Shown: positions 1 through 8,770, counted from the first letter of the stretch. The stretch: DNA of 64,000 nt from Caballeronia mineralivorans PML1(12) (GCF_001028175.1 NZ_AEJF01000165.1:22334-86333); one strand, 5' to 3'. Made by a program: numbers and translations. The notes: generated by a model not told the origin, from the sequence alone.

Positions 1-1064
1 GGCGTGAATTTGCGTTTGCGAAGGGTCTGGTCAACGCGGTGTTGCGCTCGTTCCTGCGTGAACGCGACGCGCTGCTGACCGAGGTTCAAAGCGATCCGGT
101 CGCTCGTTTCAACTATCCCGCGTGGTGGATCGACGCGGTCAAGCGTGGCCAGCCCGACGAATGGGAAAACATCCTGGACGCAGGTAATCGGCAAGGCCCG
201 CTTACCTTGCGCGTGAACGCACGGCGCATGAGCGTCGCGCAATATCTCGACGTCCTCAAGGCCGAGCACATTGAAGCCGAAGCCGCGGGCATTCATGCGG
301 TACGCCTCAAGACGCCGATGGCGGTCGAGAAGATTCCCGGTTTCGCCGACGGCGTCGTCTCGGTTCAGGACGCGGGCGCGCAACTCGCCGCACAGTTGCT
401 CAACGCGCGCGACGGCATGCGTGTGCTCGATGCCTGCGCTGCGCCCGGTGGCAAAACGGGCCACGTGCTCGAACTCGCGAACGTCGAGCTGATCGCGGTG
501 GAAAGCGATGCAGGCCGAGCGCGGCGTATCGGCGAGAATCTGCAGCGTCTGAATGTGCAAGCCGAGATTCGCGTAGGCGATGCCGGAGATCCGGCCGGCT
601 GGTCGGACGGTGATCCGTTCGATCGCATTCTTGCCGACGTGCCGTGCTCGGCCTCGGGGATCGTGCGGCGTCATCCTGACATTCGCTGGCTGCGCCGTCC
701 GACCGATATCGCCGCGCTGGTCGAAGAACAGCGCCGCATTCTCGCCGCACTCTGGCCGCTGGTTGCGACCGGTGGCGAGTTGCTCTACGTGACGTGCTCG
801 ATCTTTCCCGAAGAGGGCGAGTTGCAGGCGCAGTGGTTTGGAGCGGTGCACGAAGATGCGGTACGATTGGACGCGCCGGGGCAATTATTGCCGACAGTCA
901 GCCGAGCCGGCACGGCTGGCTTGCAAGTATCACCGGACCCGGTCACGAACTCGCTGACGGACAATTCAGGCGAGGCGCAACGTACCCGCTCAACATTAAC
1001 GCGGGACGCGCAAGCCTTTGCGGACCACGACGGATTCTTCTACGCGCGCTTTCAGAAACGGTGA
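1..1064 (+). CDS. rsmB: 16S rRNA (cytosine-967-C5)-methyltransferase RsmB, 5' end missing
   Basis: Partial gene: the reading frame is open from base 3 at the left edge and continues into a NusB-like end (EFAFAKGLVNAVLRSFLRER), so the GTG at 39 is internal, not the start. The methyltransferase part shows the SAM-binding motif DACAAPGGKTG (about nt 430-462), the motif IV PCSASG with its conserved Cys (about 640-657), and the catalytic motif VI TCSIFPEEGE (about 793-822). Members of the family methylate C967 of 16S rRNA in the cytoplasm using SAM. The stop codon overlaps the GTG start of the next gene, so rsmB is probably co-transcribed with the DUF4390 and NtrY/NtrX-like genes. Identification is secure; only the missing N-terminus limits it. 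Confidence 0.96.
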   Translation, partial: REFAFAKGLVNAVLRSFLRERDALLTEVQSDPVARFNYPAWWIDAVKRGQPDEWENILDAGNRQGPLTLRVNARRMSVAQYLDVLKAEHIEAEAAGIHAVRLKTPMAVEKIPGFADGVVSVQDAGAQLAAQLLNARDGMRVLDACAAPGGKTGHVLELANVELIAVESDAGRARRIGENLQRLNVQAEIRVGDAGDPAGWSDGDPFDRILADVPCSASGIVRRHPDIRWLRRPTDIAALVEEQRRILAALWPLVATGGELLYVTCSIFPEEGELQAQWFGAVHEDAVRLDAPGQLLPTVSRAGTAGLQVSPDPVTNSLTDNSGEAQRTRSTLTRDAQAFADHDGFFYARFQKR

Positions 1065-1669
1065 CGATCAAACGCTTTTTTTCGCTGCGGCTCGCGCCTG
1101 CCGGCCAGGCCGTGCTGGCCTTGTTGTTGAGCCTTGTGCTGTCGTTCATGCCCGTTTCGGCCGCGCAGGCCGATCCCGTCGCTGTGCAGCGCGCGTCGTT
1201 GCAGGCGGACGGATCCGGCTGGAGCCTCGACGCGCGTTTCGACTTCGATCTCAACAGCAGTCTTGAAGACGCCGTGAACAAGGGCGTGCCTTTGTATTTC
1301 ACAACCGATTTCAATTTGTCGCGGCCACGCTGGTATTGGTTCGACGAAGAACCGGTGAGCGTGTCGCAAAGCATCAGGCTTTCGTTTCAGCCGCTCACGC
1401 GCGAGTATCGTGTCTCCACAGGAGGCTTGCAGCTCGGCTTTGCCACGCTTCAGGAGGCGCTCGCGGTTGTCAAGCACGTAACGTCGTGGCATGTGATCGA
1501 TCGTAATCAGGTCAAGCCCGGCGAGACGTATAACGCGTCGGTGCGCATGCAGCTCGACATCGCGTTGATGCCCAAGCCGTTCCAGATCGACGCGGTCAAC
1601 AACCGTGACTGGAATCTCTCTTCCGAGTGGAAGCGTTTCACTTTTACGGCGGCGACCAGTGCTAAATAA
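1061..1669 (+). CDS. DUF4390 family secreted protein
   Basis: 202-residue protein read from a GTG that overlaps the rsmB stop (GTGA). The frame is open further upstream to 794, but that part is a shadow of rsmB. Residues 1-36 form a basic start, a long Leu/Val-rich core and an Ala-rich cleavage region (SAAQADP), a typical signal peptide, so the product is probably periplasmic. The rest is a beta-rich domain with the DUF4390 pattern (RYWFD-type segment, then SVSQSIRLSFQPLTREYR). It sits between rsmB and an NtrY-like kinase and overlaps the kinase start by about 11 bases, so the three are translationally linked. The molecular function of the family is unknown; a link to the sensor kinase is inference from gene order only. 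Confidence 0.85.
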   Translation: MTIKRFFSLRLAPAGQAVLALLLSLVLSFMPVSAAQADPVAVQRASLQADGSGWSLDARFDFDLNSSLEDAVNKGVPLYFTTDFNLSRPRWYWFDEEPVSVSQSIRLSFQPLTREYRVSTGGLQLGFATLQEALAVVKHVTSWHVIDRNQVKPGETYNASVRMQLDIALMPKPFQIDAVNNRDWNLSSEWKRFTFTAATSAK

Positions 1670-4088
1670 ACTACGCCGCCGGCCGCTGCGCCGCACGAAC
1701 ATGACGGGCATCGTGGTTCGCGTGCTCGTGGCAACGGTCGCGCTCACGGCCATTTTGCTGCTCGTGATGCTGGCGCTCGCCAGCGCGAACACCGAGTTCT
1801 TCGATCGCTATTATCAGTGGCTCTACGCCGCGAATCTCGCGGTGGCGGTCGTGCTGATACTCATCGTCATCGGGCTGCTGGCGATCATCATCACGCGGGT
1901 GCGCCAGGGCAAGTTCGGCACGCGGCTGCTCGCGAAACTCGCGTTTATCTTTGCGCTCGTGGGCGTGGTGCCGGGCGGGATCATCTACGTGGTGTCGTAT
2001 CAGTTCGTGTCACGCAGTATCGAATCATGGTTCGACGTGAATGTGGAAACCGCGCTCACCTCGGGGCTGAATCTTGGGCGCGGCATGCTCGACGCGTCGT
2101 TGTCGGATCTGCAGAACAAAGGCCGTCTGATGGGTGACCAGCTTGCCAGCGCCGATCCAACCAGTCTCACGCTCACGCTCTTGCGCCTGCGCGATCAGTT
2201 CAACGTGCAAGACGCGACCATCGTCGAGCCGGCGAGAAGCGGCTCGGGCACCGCGCCCGATGTGCGCGTGGTGGCGCAGGCATCGAGTAACTTCGCCGCG
2301 CTCGTGCCCGACAATTTGCCGACGCCCCTGCAACTGAATCAGGCGCGCAGCCGGCCTTATGGGGCAATCGAAGGCGAGGTGGATGGCGATTCGAGCCAGA
2401 CCGGGCCGAAAGGCGCATTGAGGCTGCGGGTGATCGTGAAGATTCCCGACAGTTCCACCACCGAGTTGCAGCCAACGGAACGTTTCCTGCAGATCGAACA
2501 GCCGGTTAGTACCGGACTCGCCCGCAATGCCGACGCTGTGCAGCGCGCGTATCGGGAGTATCAGGAAAAGGCACTTGGGCGCACCGGTTTGCGCAAGATG
2601 TACATCGGCACGCTGACGCTCGCGTTGTTCCTCGCGACCTTCATTGCGATGATGCTCGCGCTCGCGCTCGGCAATCAGCTCGCGCGGCCGTTGTTCCTAT
2701 TGGCGCAAGGGACGAAGGAAGTGGCCGAGGGCGATTACACGCCCAAGCGCGAAGTGAAGTCGCGTGACGAACTCGGTTTCCTCACGCAGTCGTTCAACGC
2801 AATGACGCGGCAGTTGTCCGAGGCGCGCGCGGCGGTCGAGAACAATCGCATCGCGCTGGAGCATTCGAAGGCGTATCTCGAGAGTATTCTCGCGAACCTG
2901 ACGGCGGGCGTGTTCGTGTTCGACCGCCAGTTCCGTTTGACCACGGCCAATCGCGGCGCCGAGCGTATTTTCCGGCAGCCGTTCAATGGGTCATTGAATC
3001 TGCCGCTGGAGCAAATTGGCGTGTTGGCGGAGTTCGGCGCGATGGTCCGTAAAGCCTTCGCTGATCGCGACGCGGCGGCAAGCGGCAGCGGCCGGCCGAT
3101 CGGCGATCGCGGTCACTGGCAGCAACAACTTGCCGTTCCCGTACCCGGCGAGACCGATCCGCTGACCTTGCTGGTACGCGGTACGCAGTTGCTGACCCTG
3201 ACCGAAAGCGATACCGACGACGCCGAAACAACCGGCTACGTAGTCGTATTCGACGATATCTCCGACGTCATCTCGGCACAGCGTTCGGTCGCATGGGGTG
3301 AAGTGGCGCGGCGGCTTGCGCATGAGATCAAGAACCCGCTCACGCCGATTCAGTTGTCGGCCGAACGGCTGCAGATGAAGCTGGCTGATAAGCTCACCCC
3401 CGCCGACGCTGACGTGCTCAAGCGCGGCGCGACCACCATCGTGAATCAGGTGCAGGCAATGAAGCAGATGGTCGACGACTTCCGCGAATACGCGCGTACG
3501 CCCCCGGCTGTGCTTGGCAACCTGCAGCTCAACGATCTTGTGACGGAAGTACTGACGTTGTATGGCATTGAAGAGGGCAAGAGTCATCTCACCATCGAGC
3601 TGACAAAATTGCCGGTGATTCGGGGCGACGCCACGCAGCTTCGTCAGGTGATTCACAACCTCTTGCAGAACGCGCAGGACGCGGTGGCCGATGTCGCCGA
3701 GCCGCGCGTGCTGCTTGAAACGAAGACAGTAGAATATGGCGAGCCCGATGCCTCAGGACATGCCCGCGTGGCGGTGCGCTTGACGGTATCGGATAACGGT
3801 CCTGGTTTTCCCGCGCGAATTCTCTCGCGCGCGTTCGAGCCTTATGTGACGACAAAGGCCAAGGGCACGGGTCTGGGTCTTGCAACGGTGAAGAAGATTG
3901 TCGACGAGCATGGCGCGCGCATCGACATCCGTAATCGTTCGAAGACCGCTGACGTGATCGAAGGCGCGCAGATCTCGATTCTGTTCCTGCAACTCGCGGA
4001 CGATACCGCCGAACCGGGCGCGACGCCGCCCTCGACGGCTGCGAGCCACGGAACGACAAAAGCATTAGTGCAGACAAGGGCAGCGTAA
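1659..4088 (+). CDS. NtrY-type membrane sensor histidine kinase
   Basis: About 809 residues from the GTG at 1659; an ATG at 1701 is the alternative start and neither has a strong ribosome site. Three transmembrane helices lie in the first ~120 residues, followed by an extracytoplasmic region, another helix near residue 325, a HAMP segment, a PAS domain (YLESILANLTAGVFVFD), then a HisKA/HATPase pair. The phospho-acceptor is His555 in RRLAHEIKNPLTPIQLSAER, the NtrY signature; N box (NLLQNAQDAV), G1 (SDNGPGFP) and G2 (GTGLGLATVKKI) are intact. It is followed with no gap by its likely partner regulator. NtrY-type kinases are linked to nitrogen metabolism, respiration or envelope in different bacteria; the signal here cannot be read from sequence. 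Confidence 0.93.
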   Translation: MLNKLRRRPLRRTNMTGIVVRVLVATVALTAILLLVMLALASANTEFFDRYYQWLYAANLAVAVVLILIVIGLLAIIITRVRQGKFGTRLLAKLAFIFALVGVVPGGIIYVVSYQFVSRSIESWFDVNVETALTSGLNLGRGMLDASLSDLQNKGRLMGDQLASADPTSLTLTLLRLRDQFNVQDATIVEPARSGSGTAPDVRVVAQASSNFAALVPDNLPTPLQLNQARSRPYGAIEGEVDGDSSQTGPKGALRLRVIVKIPDSSTTELQPTERFLQIEQPVSTGLARNADAVQRAYREYQEKALGRTGLRKMYIGTLTLALFLATFIAMMLALALGNQLARPLFLLAQGTKEVAEGDYTPKREVKSRDELGFLTQSFNAMTRQLSEARAAVENNRIALEHSKAYLESILANLTAGVFVFDRQFRLTTANRGAERIFRQPFNGSLNLPLEQIGVLAEFGAMVRKAFADRDAAASGSGRPIGDRGHWQQQLAVPVPGETDPLTLLVRGTQLLTLTESDTDDAETTGYVVVFDDISDVISAQRSVAWGEVARRLAHEIKNPLTPIQLSAERLQMKLADKLTPADADVLKRGATTIVNQVQAMKQMVDDFREYARTPPAVLGNLQLNDLVTEVLTLYGIEEGKSHLTIELTKLPVIRGDATQLRQVIHNLLQNAQDAVADVAEPRVLLETKTVEYGEPDASGHARVAVRLTVSDNGPGFPARILSRAFEPYVTTKAKGTGLGLATVKKIVDEHGARIDIRNRSKTADVIEGAQISILFLQLADDTAEPGATPPSTAASHGTTKALVQTRAA

Positions 4089-4814
4089 ATGGCAACCATC
4101 CTGGTGGTAGACGACGAAATGGGAATCCGGGAATTGCTCTCGGAGATCCTGAGCGACGAAGGTCACGTGGTGGAGACGGCGGAGAATGCGCAGCATGCGC
4201 GGGAATATCGATTGCGGCAGGCGCCCGATCTCGTGCTGCTCGACATCTGGATGCCCGATACCGACGGCGTGACGCTGCTCAAAGAATGGGCGGCGCAGGG
4301 CAAGCTCACCATGCCGGTGATCATGATGTCGGGCCATGCGACTATCGATACGGCGGTTGAAGCCACGAAGATCGGCGCGCTTAACTTCCTTGAGAAGCCG
4401 ATCGCGTTGCAAAAATTGCTCAAGGCTGTCGAGCAAGGGCTTGCTCGCGGAACGGCTGCAGCGCCGATCGCAAACGCGGCCCTGCGCCCGGCGTTGCCGC
4501 TGAGCGGTTCGACGGTGCCGGCATCGGCTGCGTTGCCGGTGGCTTCGTCGCTGAACTTGGGCGGTGGCGATGGTAGCGCGTTGGGCGCGGGTGCCGCGGC
4601 GGGTCCGGCTGGCGCGACGGCATCCATCTCCTTCGACATCCCACTGCGCGATGCACGCGATGCCTTCGAGCGCGCGTACTTCGAGTATCACTTGGCCCGT
4701 GAGAATGGCAGCATGACGCGCGTGGCGGAGAAGACAGGACTGGAGCGTACGCACTTGTACCGCAAGCTCAAGCAGCTTGGCGTCGACCTTGGTAAAAACA
4801 AGAGCGAGGCTTGA
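4089..4814 (+). CDS. NtrX-like response regulator lacking the AAA+ domain (receiver + Fis-type HTH)
   Basis: 241 residues starting right after the kinase stop codon. Residues 1-120 are a receiver domain with acidic pocket VVDDE, phospho-acceptor Asp52 (LVLLDIWMPD) and the conserved Lys in NFLEKP. Residues ~195-235 form a Fis-type helix-turn-helix (SMTRVAEKTGLERTHLYRKL). Between them, where classical NtrX has a ~230-residue sigma-54-activating AAA+ ATPase, there is only an Ala/Gly/Ser-rich linker of about 75 residues. It therefore cannot activate sigma-54 RNA polymerase by the usual mechanism and more likely acts as an ordinary DNA-binding activator or repressor. The pairing with the NtrY-like kinase is inferred from adjacency. 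Confidence 0.9.
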   Translation: MATILVVDDEMGIRELLSEILSDEGHVVETAENAQHAREYRLRQAPDLVLLDIWMPDTDGVTLLKEWAAQGKLTMPVIMMSGHATIDTAVEATKIGALNFLEKPIALQKLLKAVEQGLARGTAAAPIANAALRPALPLSGSTVPASAALPVASSLNLGGGDGSALGAGAAAGPAGATASISFDIPLRDARDAFERAYFEYHLARENGSMTRVAEKTGLERTHLYRKLKQLGVDLGKNKSEA

Positions 4815-4862
4815 CTGGCTTGGGTTCCAGGATCGTTACAGTAAAAAGGCGCCAAAAAGCAC

Positions 4863-4891
4863 TTGAGCGACATAATCCACTTTGATATACT
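4863..4891 (+). promoter_or_regulatory. Sigma-70 promoter of tRNA-Phe
   Basis: TTGAGC (4863-4868) and TATACT (4886-4891) are separated by exactly 17 bases, and the predicted start lies just upstream of the mature tRNA at 4904. This is the best-formed sigma-70 promoter in the window. Confidence 0.75.
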
Positions 4892-4903
4892 TTCGTTCTT
4901 CGT

Positions 4904-4979
4904 GGCCCGGTAGCTCAGTTGGTAGAGCAGCGGATTGAAAATCCGCGTGTCGATGGTTCGATTCCGTCCCAGGCCACCA
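4904..4979 (+). tRNA. tRNA-Phe (anticodon GAA)
   Basis: 76-nt cloverleaf with encoded CCA. D arm GCTC/GAGC, anticodon stem GCGGA/TCCGC with loop TTGAAAA (anticodon GAA), variable loop GTGTC, T stem GATGG/CCGTC with TTCGATT loop. The acceptor stem pairs GGCCCGG with CCAGGCC, leaving one C-A mismatch at positions 5-68. It is a stand-alone gene with its own promoter and is followed within 10 bases by a terminator hairpin. Confidence 0.97.
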
Positions 4980-4987
4980 CAGTTGCA

Positions 4988-5025
4988 AAAAATGCCCGGA
5001 AACCGCAAGGTTTCCGGGCATTTTC
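4988..5025 (+). terminator. Rho-independent terminator of tRNA-Phe
   Basis: A perfect 14-bp stem (4991-5004 with 5009-5022, AATGCCCGGAAACC) with a GCAA tetraloop, flanked by A-rich sequence on the left and TTTT at its 3' side. It begins 9 bases after the CCA end. Confidence 0.85.
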
Positions 5026-5114
5026 CATTGTGTCCGGAAGACGCGTTTGAGCTGCCAAGGGATCTGTCAACGCTCGTCGTCCCATGCCGCCCCGGTGCGT
5101 CAAAACGGCGCCAT

Positions 5115-5123
5115 GGTAAAATC
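5115..5123 (+). promoter_or_regulatory. Possible extended -10 element upstream of queC
   Basis: The string TGGTAAAAT resembles an extended -10 and lies 170 bases upstream of the queC start. No convincing -35 hexamer sits at the right distance, so this is only a candidate for the queCED promoter. Confidence 0.3.
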
Positions 5124-5292
5124 CTTGGTTCTTCAAAGACTTGGGGCGCAATGAACACGCAGCGAGCCCGCAGCGCACCCGCTTGCGCCACCTATACTGG
5201 TGTGGCCCGGCGCTGATACGGTAGTCACCAGGCCTGGCACGAAACGCCACGCCACGGCGCGCCACTCAAGCCTTCATTCATGGAGTTTCACC

Positions 5293-6027
5293 GTGACTCG
5301 GACAGACGCTAAAGACAGCGCATTGGTGCTGTTTTCCGGCGGCCAGGATTCGGCCACATGCCTCGCCTGGGCGCTCGATCGTTATACGAGCGTCGAGACG
5401 CTCGGCTTCGACTATGGCCAGCGGCATCGCGTGGAACTCGAATGCCGCGAAGGCTTTCGCACGTCGTTGAAACAGCAGTTCCCGCAGTGGGCCGAGCGGC
5501 TCGGCGAAGATCACATGATCGACCTGTCGGTTCTCGGTGCGATCAGCGATACCGCCATGACGCGCGAGATCGAAATCGAGGCGAGCGCGAGCGGTTTGCC
5601 CAACACGTTCGTACCCGGGCGCAACCTCATGTTCATGACGATCGCAGCCGCGATTGCGTACAGACGGGGATTGACGGTGCTGGTCGGCGGCATGTGCGAG
5701 ACAGATTTCTCGGGTTATCCCGATTGCCGCGACGACACCATGAAGTCGCTGCAAATCACGCTCAATCTCGGCATGGACAGCCGCTTCCTGCTCGAGACAC
5801 CGTTGATGTGGCTCGATAAAGCCGATACCTGGCGGCTAGCCGAACAACTAGGCGGCGAGGCGCTGGTGGAACTGGTGCGCGTCGAGACACACACGTGTTA
5901 CGTCGGCGAGCGCGCCGAGCTCCACGAGTGGGGCTTCGGCTGCGGCCAATGCCCGGCGTGCAAGCTGCGCAAGCGCGGCTACGAAGCCTACAAGTCGGGC
6001 GAGCAAGTCACCACCGAACCGGTTTAA
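5293..6027 (+). CDS. queC: 7-cyano-7-deazaguanine synthase QueC
   Basis: 244 residues. The GTG at 5293 is chosen because GGAG lies 7-8 bases upstream and the conserved LVLFSGGQDSATCL ATP-binding PP-loop begins 11 residues in; the frame is open to 5200 but that extension has no family match. The C-terminus carries the zinc-binding cysteines (CYVGER... then CGQCPACKLRKRG). QueC turns 7-carboxy-7-deazaguanine into preQ0 with ATP and ammonia, a step in making queuosine for tRNA wobble positions. It is the first gene of a compact queC-queE-queD cluster, so the whole GTP-to-preQ0 route except GTP cyclohydrolase is here. No preQ1 riboswitch is visible in the leader. Confidence 0.96.
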   Translation: MTRTDAKDSALVLFSGGQDSATCLAWALDRYTSVETLGFDYGQRHRVELECREGFRTSLKQQFPQWAERLGEDHMIDLSVLGAISDTAMTREIEIEASASGLPNTFVPGRNLMFMTIAAAIAYRRGLTVLVGGMCETDFSGYPDCRDDTMKSLQITLNLGMDSRFLLETPLMWLDKADTWRLAEQLGGEALVELVRVETHTCYVGERAELHEWGFGCGQCPACKLRKRGYEAYKSGEQVTTEPV

Positions 6028-6029
6028 TC

Positions 6030-6662
6030 ATGACGTACGCAGTAAAGGAAATTTTCTACACGTTGCAGGGCGAGGGCGCCAACGCCGGCCGTCCGGCCGT
6101 GTTCTGCCGCTTCGCCGGCTGCAATCTCTGGTCGGGTCGCGAGGAAGATCGCGCAGACGCCGTGTGCCAGTTTTGCGACACGGACTTTGTCGGCACGGAC
6201 GGCGAGAACGGCGGCAAATATCGCACGCCGGCTGAGCTCGTCGCGATGATCGCATCGCAATGGCCCGAGGGCGAAGCGCACAAGTTCGTGGTCTGTACGG
6301 GCGGCGAGCCGATGCTGCAAATCGACCAGCCTTTCGTCGATGCCCTGCATGCAGCGGGCTTCGAAATGGCGATTGAAACGAATGGGTCGCTGCCGGTGCT
6401 GGATAGCATCGACTGGATTTGCGTGAGCCCGAAAGCCGGCGCGCCGCTGGTCGTGACGAAGGGCAACGAGTTGAAAGTCGTCGTGCCACAAGACAATCAG
6501 CCCTTGGCCGATTACGCGAAACTCGACTTCCAGTATTTCCTTGTGCAACCCATGGACGGCCCGTCGCGCGACATCAATACGAAGCTCGCTATCGACTGGT
6601 GCAAGCGGCATCCGCAATGGCGCCTGTCCATGCAGACGCACAAGTACCTCAACATCCCCTAA
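6030..6662 (+). CDS. queE: 7-carboxy-7-deazaguanine synthase QueE (radical SAM)
   Basis: 210 residues from the ATG two bases after the queC stop. The cluster-binding loop is CNLWSG...AVCQFC, that is CX14CX2C rather than the usual CX3CX2C; this is the form known from Burkholderia multivorans QueE. Further motifs are FYTLQGEGANAGRPAVFCRF near the N-terminus and VVCTGGEPMLQ (SAM binding). The enzyme contracts 6-carboxytetrahydropterin to 7-carboxy-7-deazaguanine using a 4Fe-4S cluster, SAM and Mg2+. Its neighbours supply its substrate (QueD) and consume its product (QueC). Confidence 0.96.
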   Translation: MTYAVKEIFYTLQGEGANAGRPAVFCRFAGCNLWSGREEDRADAVCQFCDTDFVGTDGENGGKYRTPAELVAMIASQWPEGEAHKFVVCTGGEPMLQIDQPFVDALHAAGFEMAIETNGSLPVLDSIDWICVSPKAGAPLVVTKGNELKVVVPQDNQPLADYAKLDFQYFLVQPMDGPSRDINTKLAIDWCKRHPQWRLSMQTHKYLNIP

Positions 6663-6689
6663 CGCGAATCACGCCCAAGCTGAGCCGAC

Positions 6690-7136
6690 GTGCAGACGAT
6701 TACCCGAAAACTCGAATTCGATGCGGGCCACCGCATCCCCGATCACCGCAGCCAGTGCCGTAACCTGCACGGCCATCGCTACGTGCTCGAAATCACGCTG
6801 CAAGGCGAACTCGTCGAAACCGAAGGCGCGCCAGATCGGGGCATGGTGATGGATTTCGCCGATGTCAAGGCGCTGGCAATGGAACACCTGGTCAACAAGT
6901 GGGACCACGCGTTCATCGTCTATGCACGCGATGAAAAAGTACGCGGCTTTCTCGAGTCCATGGCTGAGCATAAAACCATCGTGCTCGACCGTATTCCGAC
7001 CGTCGAAAATCTCGCCGCCGAGGCGTTCCGAATTCTCTCCGGCGTCTACGACGCGCACTACGGCGTCAATCTGAAGCTCAAGCGCATACGCCTGTACGAA
7101 ACGCCGAATTGCTGGGCTGACGTTGAAGGCATCTAA
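6690..7136 (+). CDS. queD: 6-carboxy-5,6,7,8-tetrahydropterin synthase QueD
   Basis: 148 residues from the GTG at 6690, 27 bases after queE. The pterin synthase fold is marked by FDAGHRIPDH and CRNLHGHRY, which hold the zinc-binding histidines and the catalytic Cys, and by a late conserved acidic stretch (VNLKLKRIRLYETPNCWAD). It converts dihydroneopterin triphosphate to 6-carboxytetrahydropterin, feeding QueE. Length and motifs are normal for the family. Confidence 0.95.
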   Translation: MQTITRKLEFDAGHRIPDHRSQCRNLHGHRYVLEITLQGELVETEGAPDRGMVMDFADVKALAMEHLVNKWDHAFIVYARDEKVRGFLESMAEHKTIVLDRIPTVENLAAEAFRILSGVYDAHYGVNLKLKRIRLYETPNCWADVEGI

Positions 7137-7310
7137 AGTCTCCCGCGCCTAAGCTTCCAAGGCGGGCCTCCTGCCAGCGCGCTTTTGTCACGGTATGATC
7201 GTTGGACAAGCCGCACGTTTTGCTGCGGTGCATTCCAGCGACATAGCCCTATCGGAGCGAGACATGCCTGCCTACCATCCCGCCGCGTTTGCTCTACCCG
7301 GGGTCCCGCG

Positions 7311-8093
7311 ATGAGCACCTACACCAATCTCCTCAAGCAGCGTTTGAACGAATCCGGCACGTTGTTCGGCCTGTGGCTGTCGCTTGGCAGCGCGGACGTG
7401 GCCGAAGCCGTGGCGCATGCGGGCTTCGACTGGCTCTGTATCGACATGGAGCATTCGCCCAACGACAGCCGCGACGTCGTCGCGCAGCTTCGCGCGATTG
7501 CCGCAGCGCACTTGCCGACTGAGCCGATCGTTCGCGTGCCGGCGCATGAAGGCTGGCTCGTGAAGCGCGTGCTCGACGCGGGCGCGCGAACGCTGATGTT
7601 CCCGAACGTGGAGTCGGCGCAAGAGGCGGCACACGTTGTGCGTCTCACGCAGTATCCGAGCGCCGATGCACGCGAGGGCTTGCGCGGCGCCGCAGGCGCT
7701 GTGCGCGCAGCGGCATACGGAATCCGGCGCGATTACGTCGGTTCGGCCAACGCGCAGATATCGACGATCGTGCAGATCGAGTCCGAGCAGGCGCTCGCGA
7801 ATGTGGACGCAATTGCAGCGACGCCCGGCGTCGATTGCCTGTTCATCGGACCAGCGGATCTGGCCGCGAGTCTCGGCCATCTCGGCGATACCAAACATCC
7901 GGATGTGCAGGCGGCGATCACGAAGATCATCGATACCGCGAAACACGCAGGGATCGCGAGCGGTATCTTCGCGCTCGATGTTGCGAGCGCGCGGTTGTAT
8001 GCGCAAGCCGGCGTGAAAGTGATTGCGTTGTCGGCCGATGTGGGCTGGCTGTTAAAAGCAACGCGACAGGCGCTGCAGGAGGCAAGGGCATGA
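7311..8093 (+). CDS. HpcH/HpaI family aldolase
   Basis: 260 residues from the ATG at 7311 (the open frame to 7185 has no family features). Family hallmarks: GLWLSLGSADVAEAVAHAGFDWLCIDMEHSP at the N-terminus (the Asp-Glu-His pattern), VRVPAHEG, the Arg-rich loop, IVQIES with the metal-binding Glu, and GPADLAASLG with the metal-binding Asp. Such class II aldolases cleave or form 2-keto-3-deoxy or 4-hydroxy-2-oxo acids with pyruvate and a divalent metal. The real substrate cannot be told from sequence; HpaI-like (hydroxy-oxo-heptanedioate) or GarL-like activities are both possible. Its stop overlaps the start of the next gene (ATGA). Confidence 0.88.
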   Translation: MSTYTNLLKQRLNESGTLFGLWLSLGSADVAEAVAHAGFDWLCIDMEHSPNDSRDVVAQLRAIAAAHLPTEPIVRVPAHEGWLVKRVLDAGARTLMFPNVESAQEAAHVVRLTQYPSADAREGLRGAAGAVRAAAYGIRRDYVGSANAQISTIVQIESEQALANVDAIAATPGVDCLFIGPADLAASLGHLGDTKHPDVQAAITKIIDTAKHAGIASGIFALDVASARLYAQAGVKVIALSADVGWLLKATRQALQEARA

Positions 8094-8770
8094 AACCCGG
8101 AATATTGGGCGCAGTTTTCATGGCGGTGACGGTGACATTGGCGTGCAGTGCAGCAAACGCGCAGACCATCAAGAACAGTGACCTGGCGACGCAAAGTGCT
8201 GTCGCCGATTACAACGCGGGCAACTTTGGCGCGGCGCGCTCGGAGTTTCTACATGCGGCGAAGAAGGGCAGCCGTCTCGCCGAATTCAATTACGCGATGA
8301 TGCTGGTGAACGGCGAGGGCGGCCCGGCGGATGTGGACGAAGGCAAGAAGTGGCTGCGCAAAGCCGCCGATGCCGACATGACGCAAGCGCAATACGTGTA
8401 CGGCAAGATGTTCGACGACGGCGAGTTTGTTGACCGCGATCCGGTCGAGGCGCACCGCTGGTTCCTGCGTGCAGCGAACCAGGGCCACGTTCAGGCGGAG
8501 CTCGCGCTGGCGAATCAATTCCTCGATGGCCGCGGCACGCCGCGCGACAACGCGCAGGCGTTCGTCTGGTACAAGAAGGCGGCCGAAGGCGGCGATATGA
8601 CGGCGCAATACGTGGCCGGATCGTTTTATGAACGCGGTGGCGATGGCGTGCAGAAGAACATCAACGTGGCGCGCGCGTATTACGCAGCGGCAGCGGCGCA
8701 GGGCGATCCTGCGGCGAAGCTGAAGTATCAGCAGCTCAGCGCGGAACTCGCGCGCGAGCGGCCGCAATAA
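8090..8770 (+). CDS. Secreted Sel1-like/TPR repeat protein
   Basis: 226 residues, translationally coupled to the aldolase (ATGA overlap). Residues 1-24 are a signal peptide ending ANA-QT. The rest is four to five Sel1-type repeats of about 36 residues, for example AEFNYAMMLVNGEGG, AQYVYGKMFDDGEF, AELALANQFLDGRGT and AQYVAGSFYERGGDG, each followed by an A..W/Y..KAA helix. Such proteins are periplasmic scaffolds for protein contacts; partner unknown. The last codons (CCG CAA TAA) are the first unit of an 11-bp tandem repeat that continues past the stop. Confidence 0.87.
   Translation: MKPGILGAVFMAVTVTLACSAANAQTIKNSDLATQSAVADYNAGNFGAARSEFLHAAKKGSRLAEFNYAMMLVNGEGGPADVDEGKKWLRKAADADMTQAQYVYGKMFDDGEFVDRDPVEAHRWFLRAANQGHVQAELALANQFLDGRGTPRDNAQAFVWYKKAAEGGDMTAQYVAGSFYERGGDGVQKNINVARAYYAAAAAQGDPAAKLKYQQLSAELARERPQ

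Noticed and set aside
5025..5292. preQ1 riboswitch upstream of queC
   Set aside because: No compact preQ1-I hairpin with the A-rich tail, nor the type II pattern, could be found.
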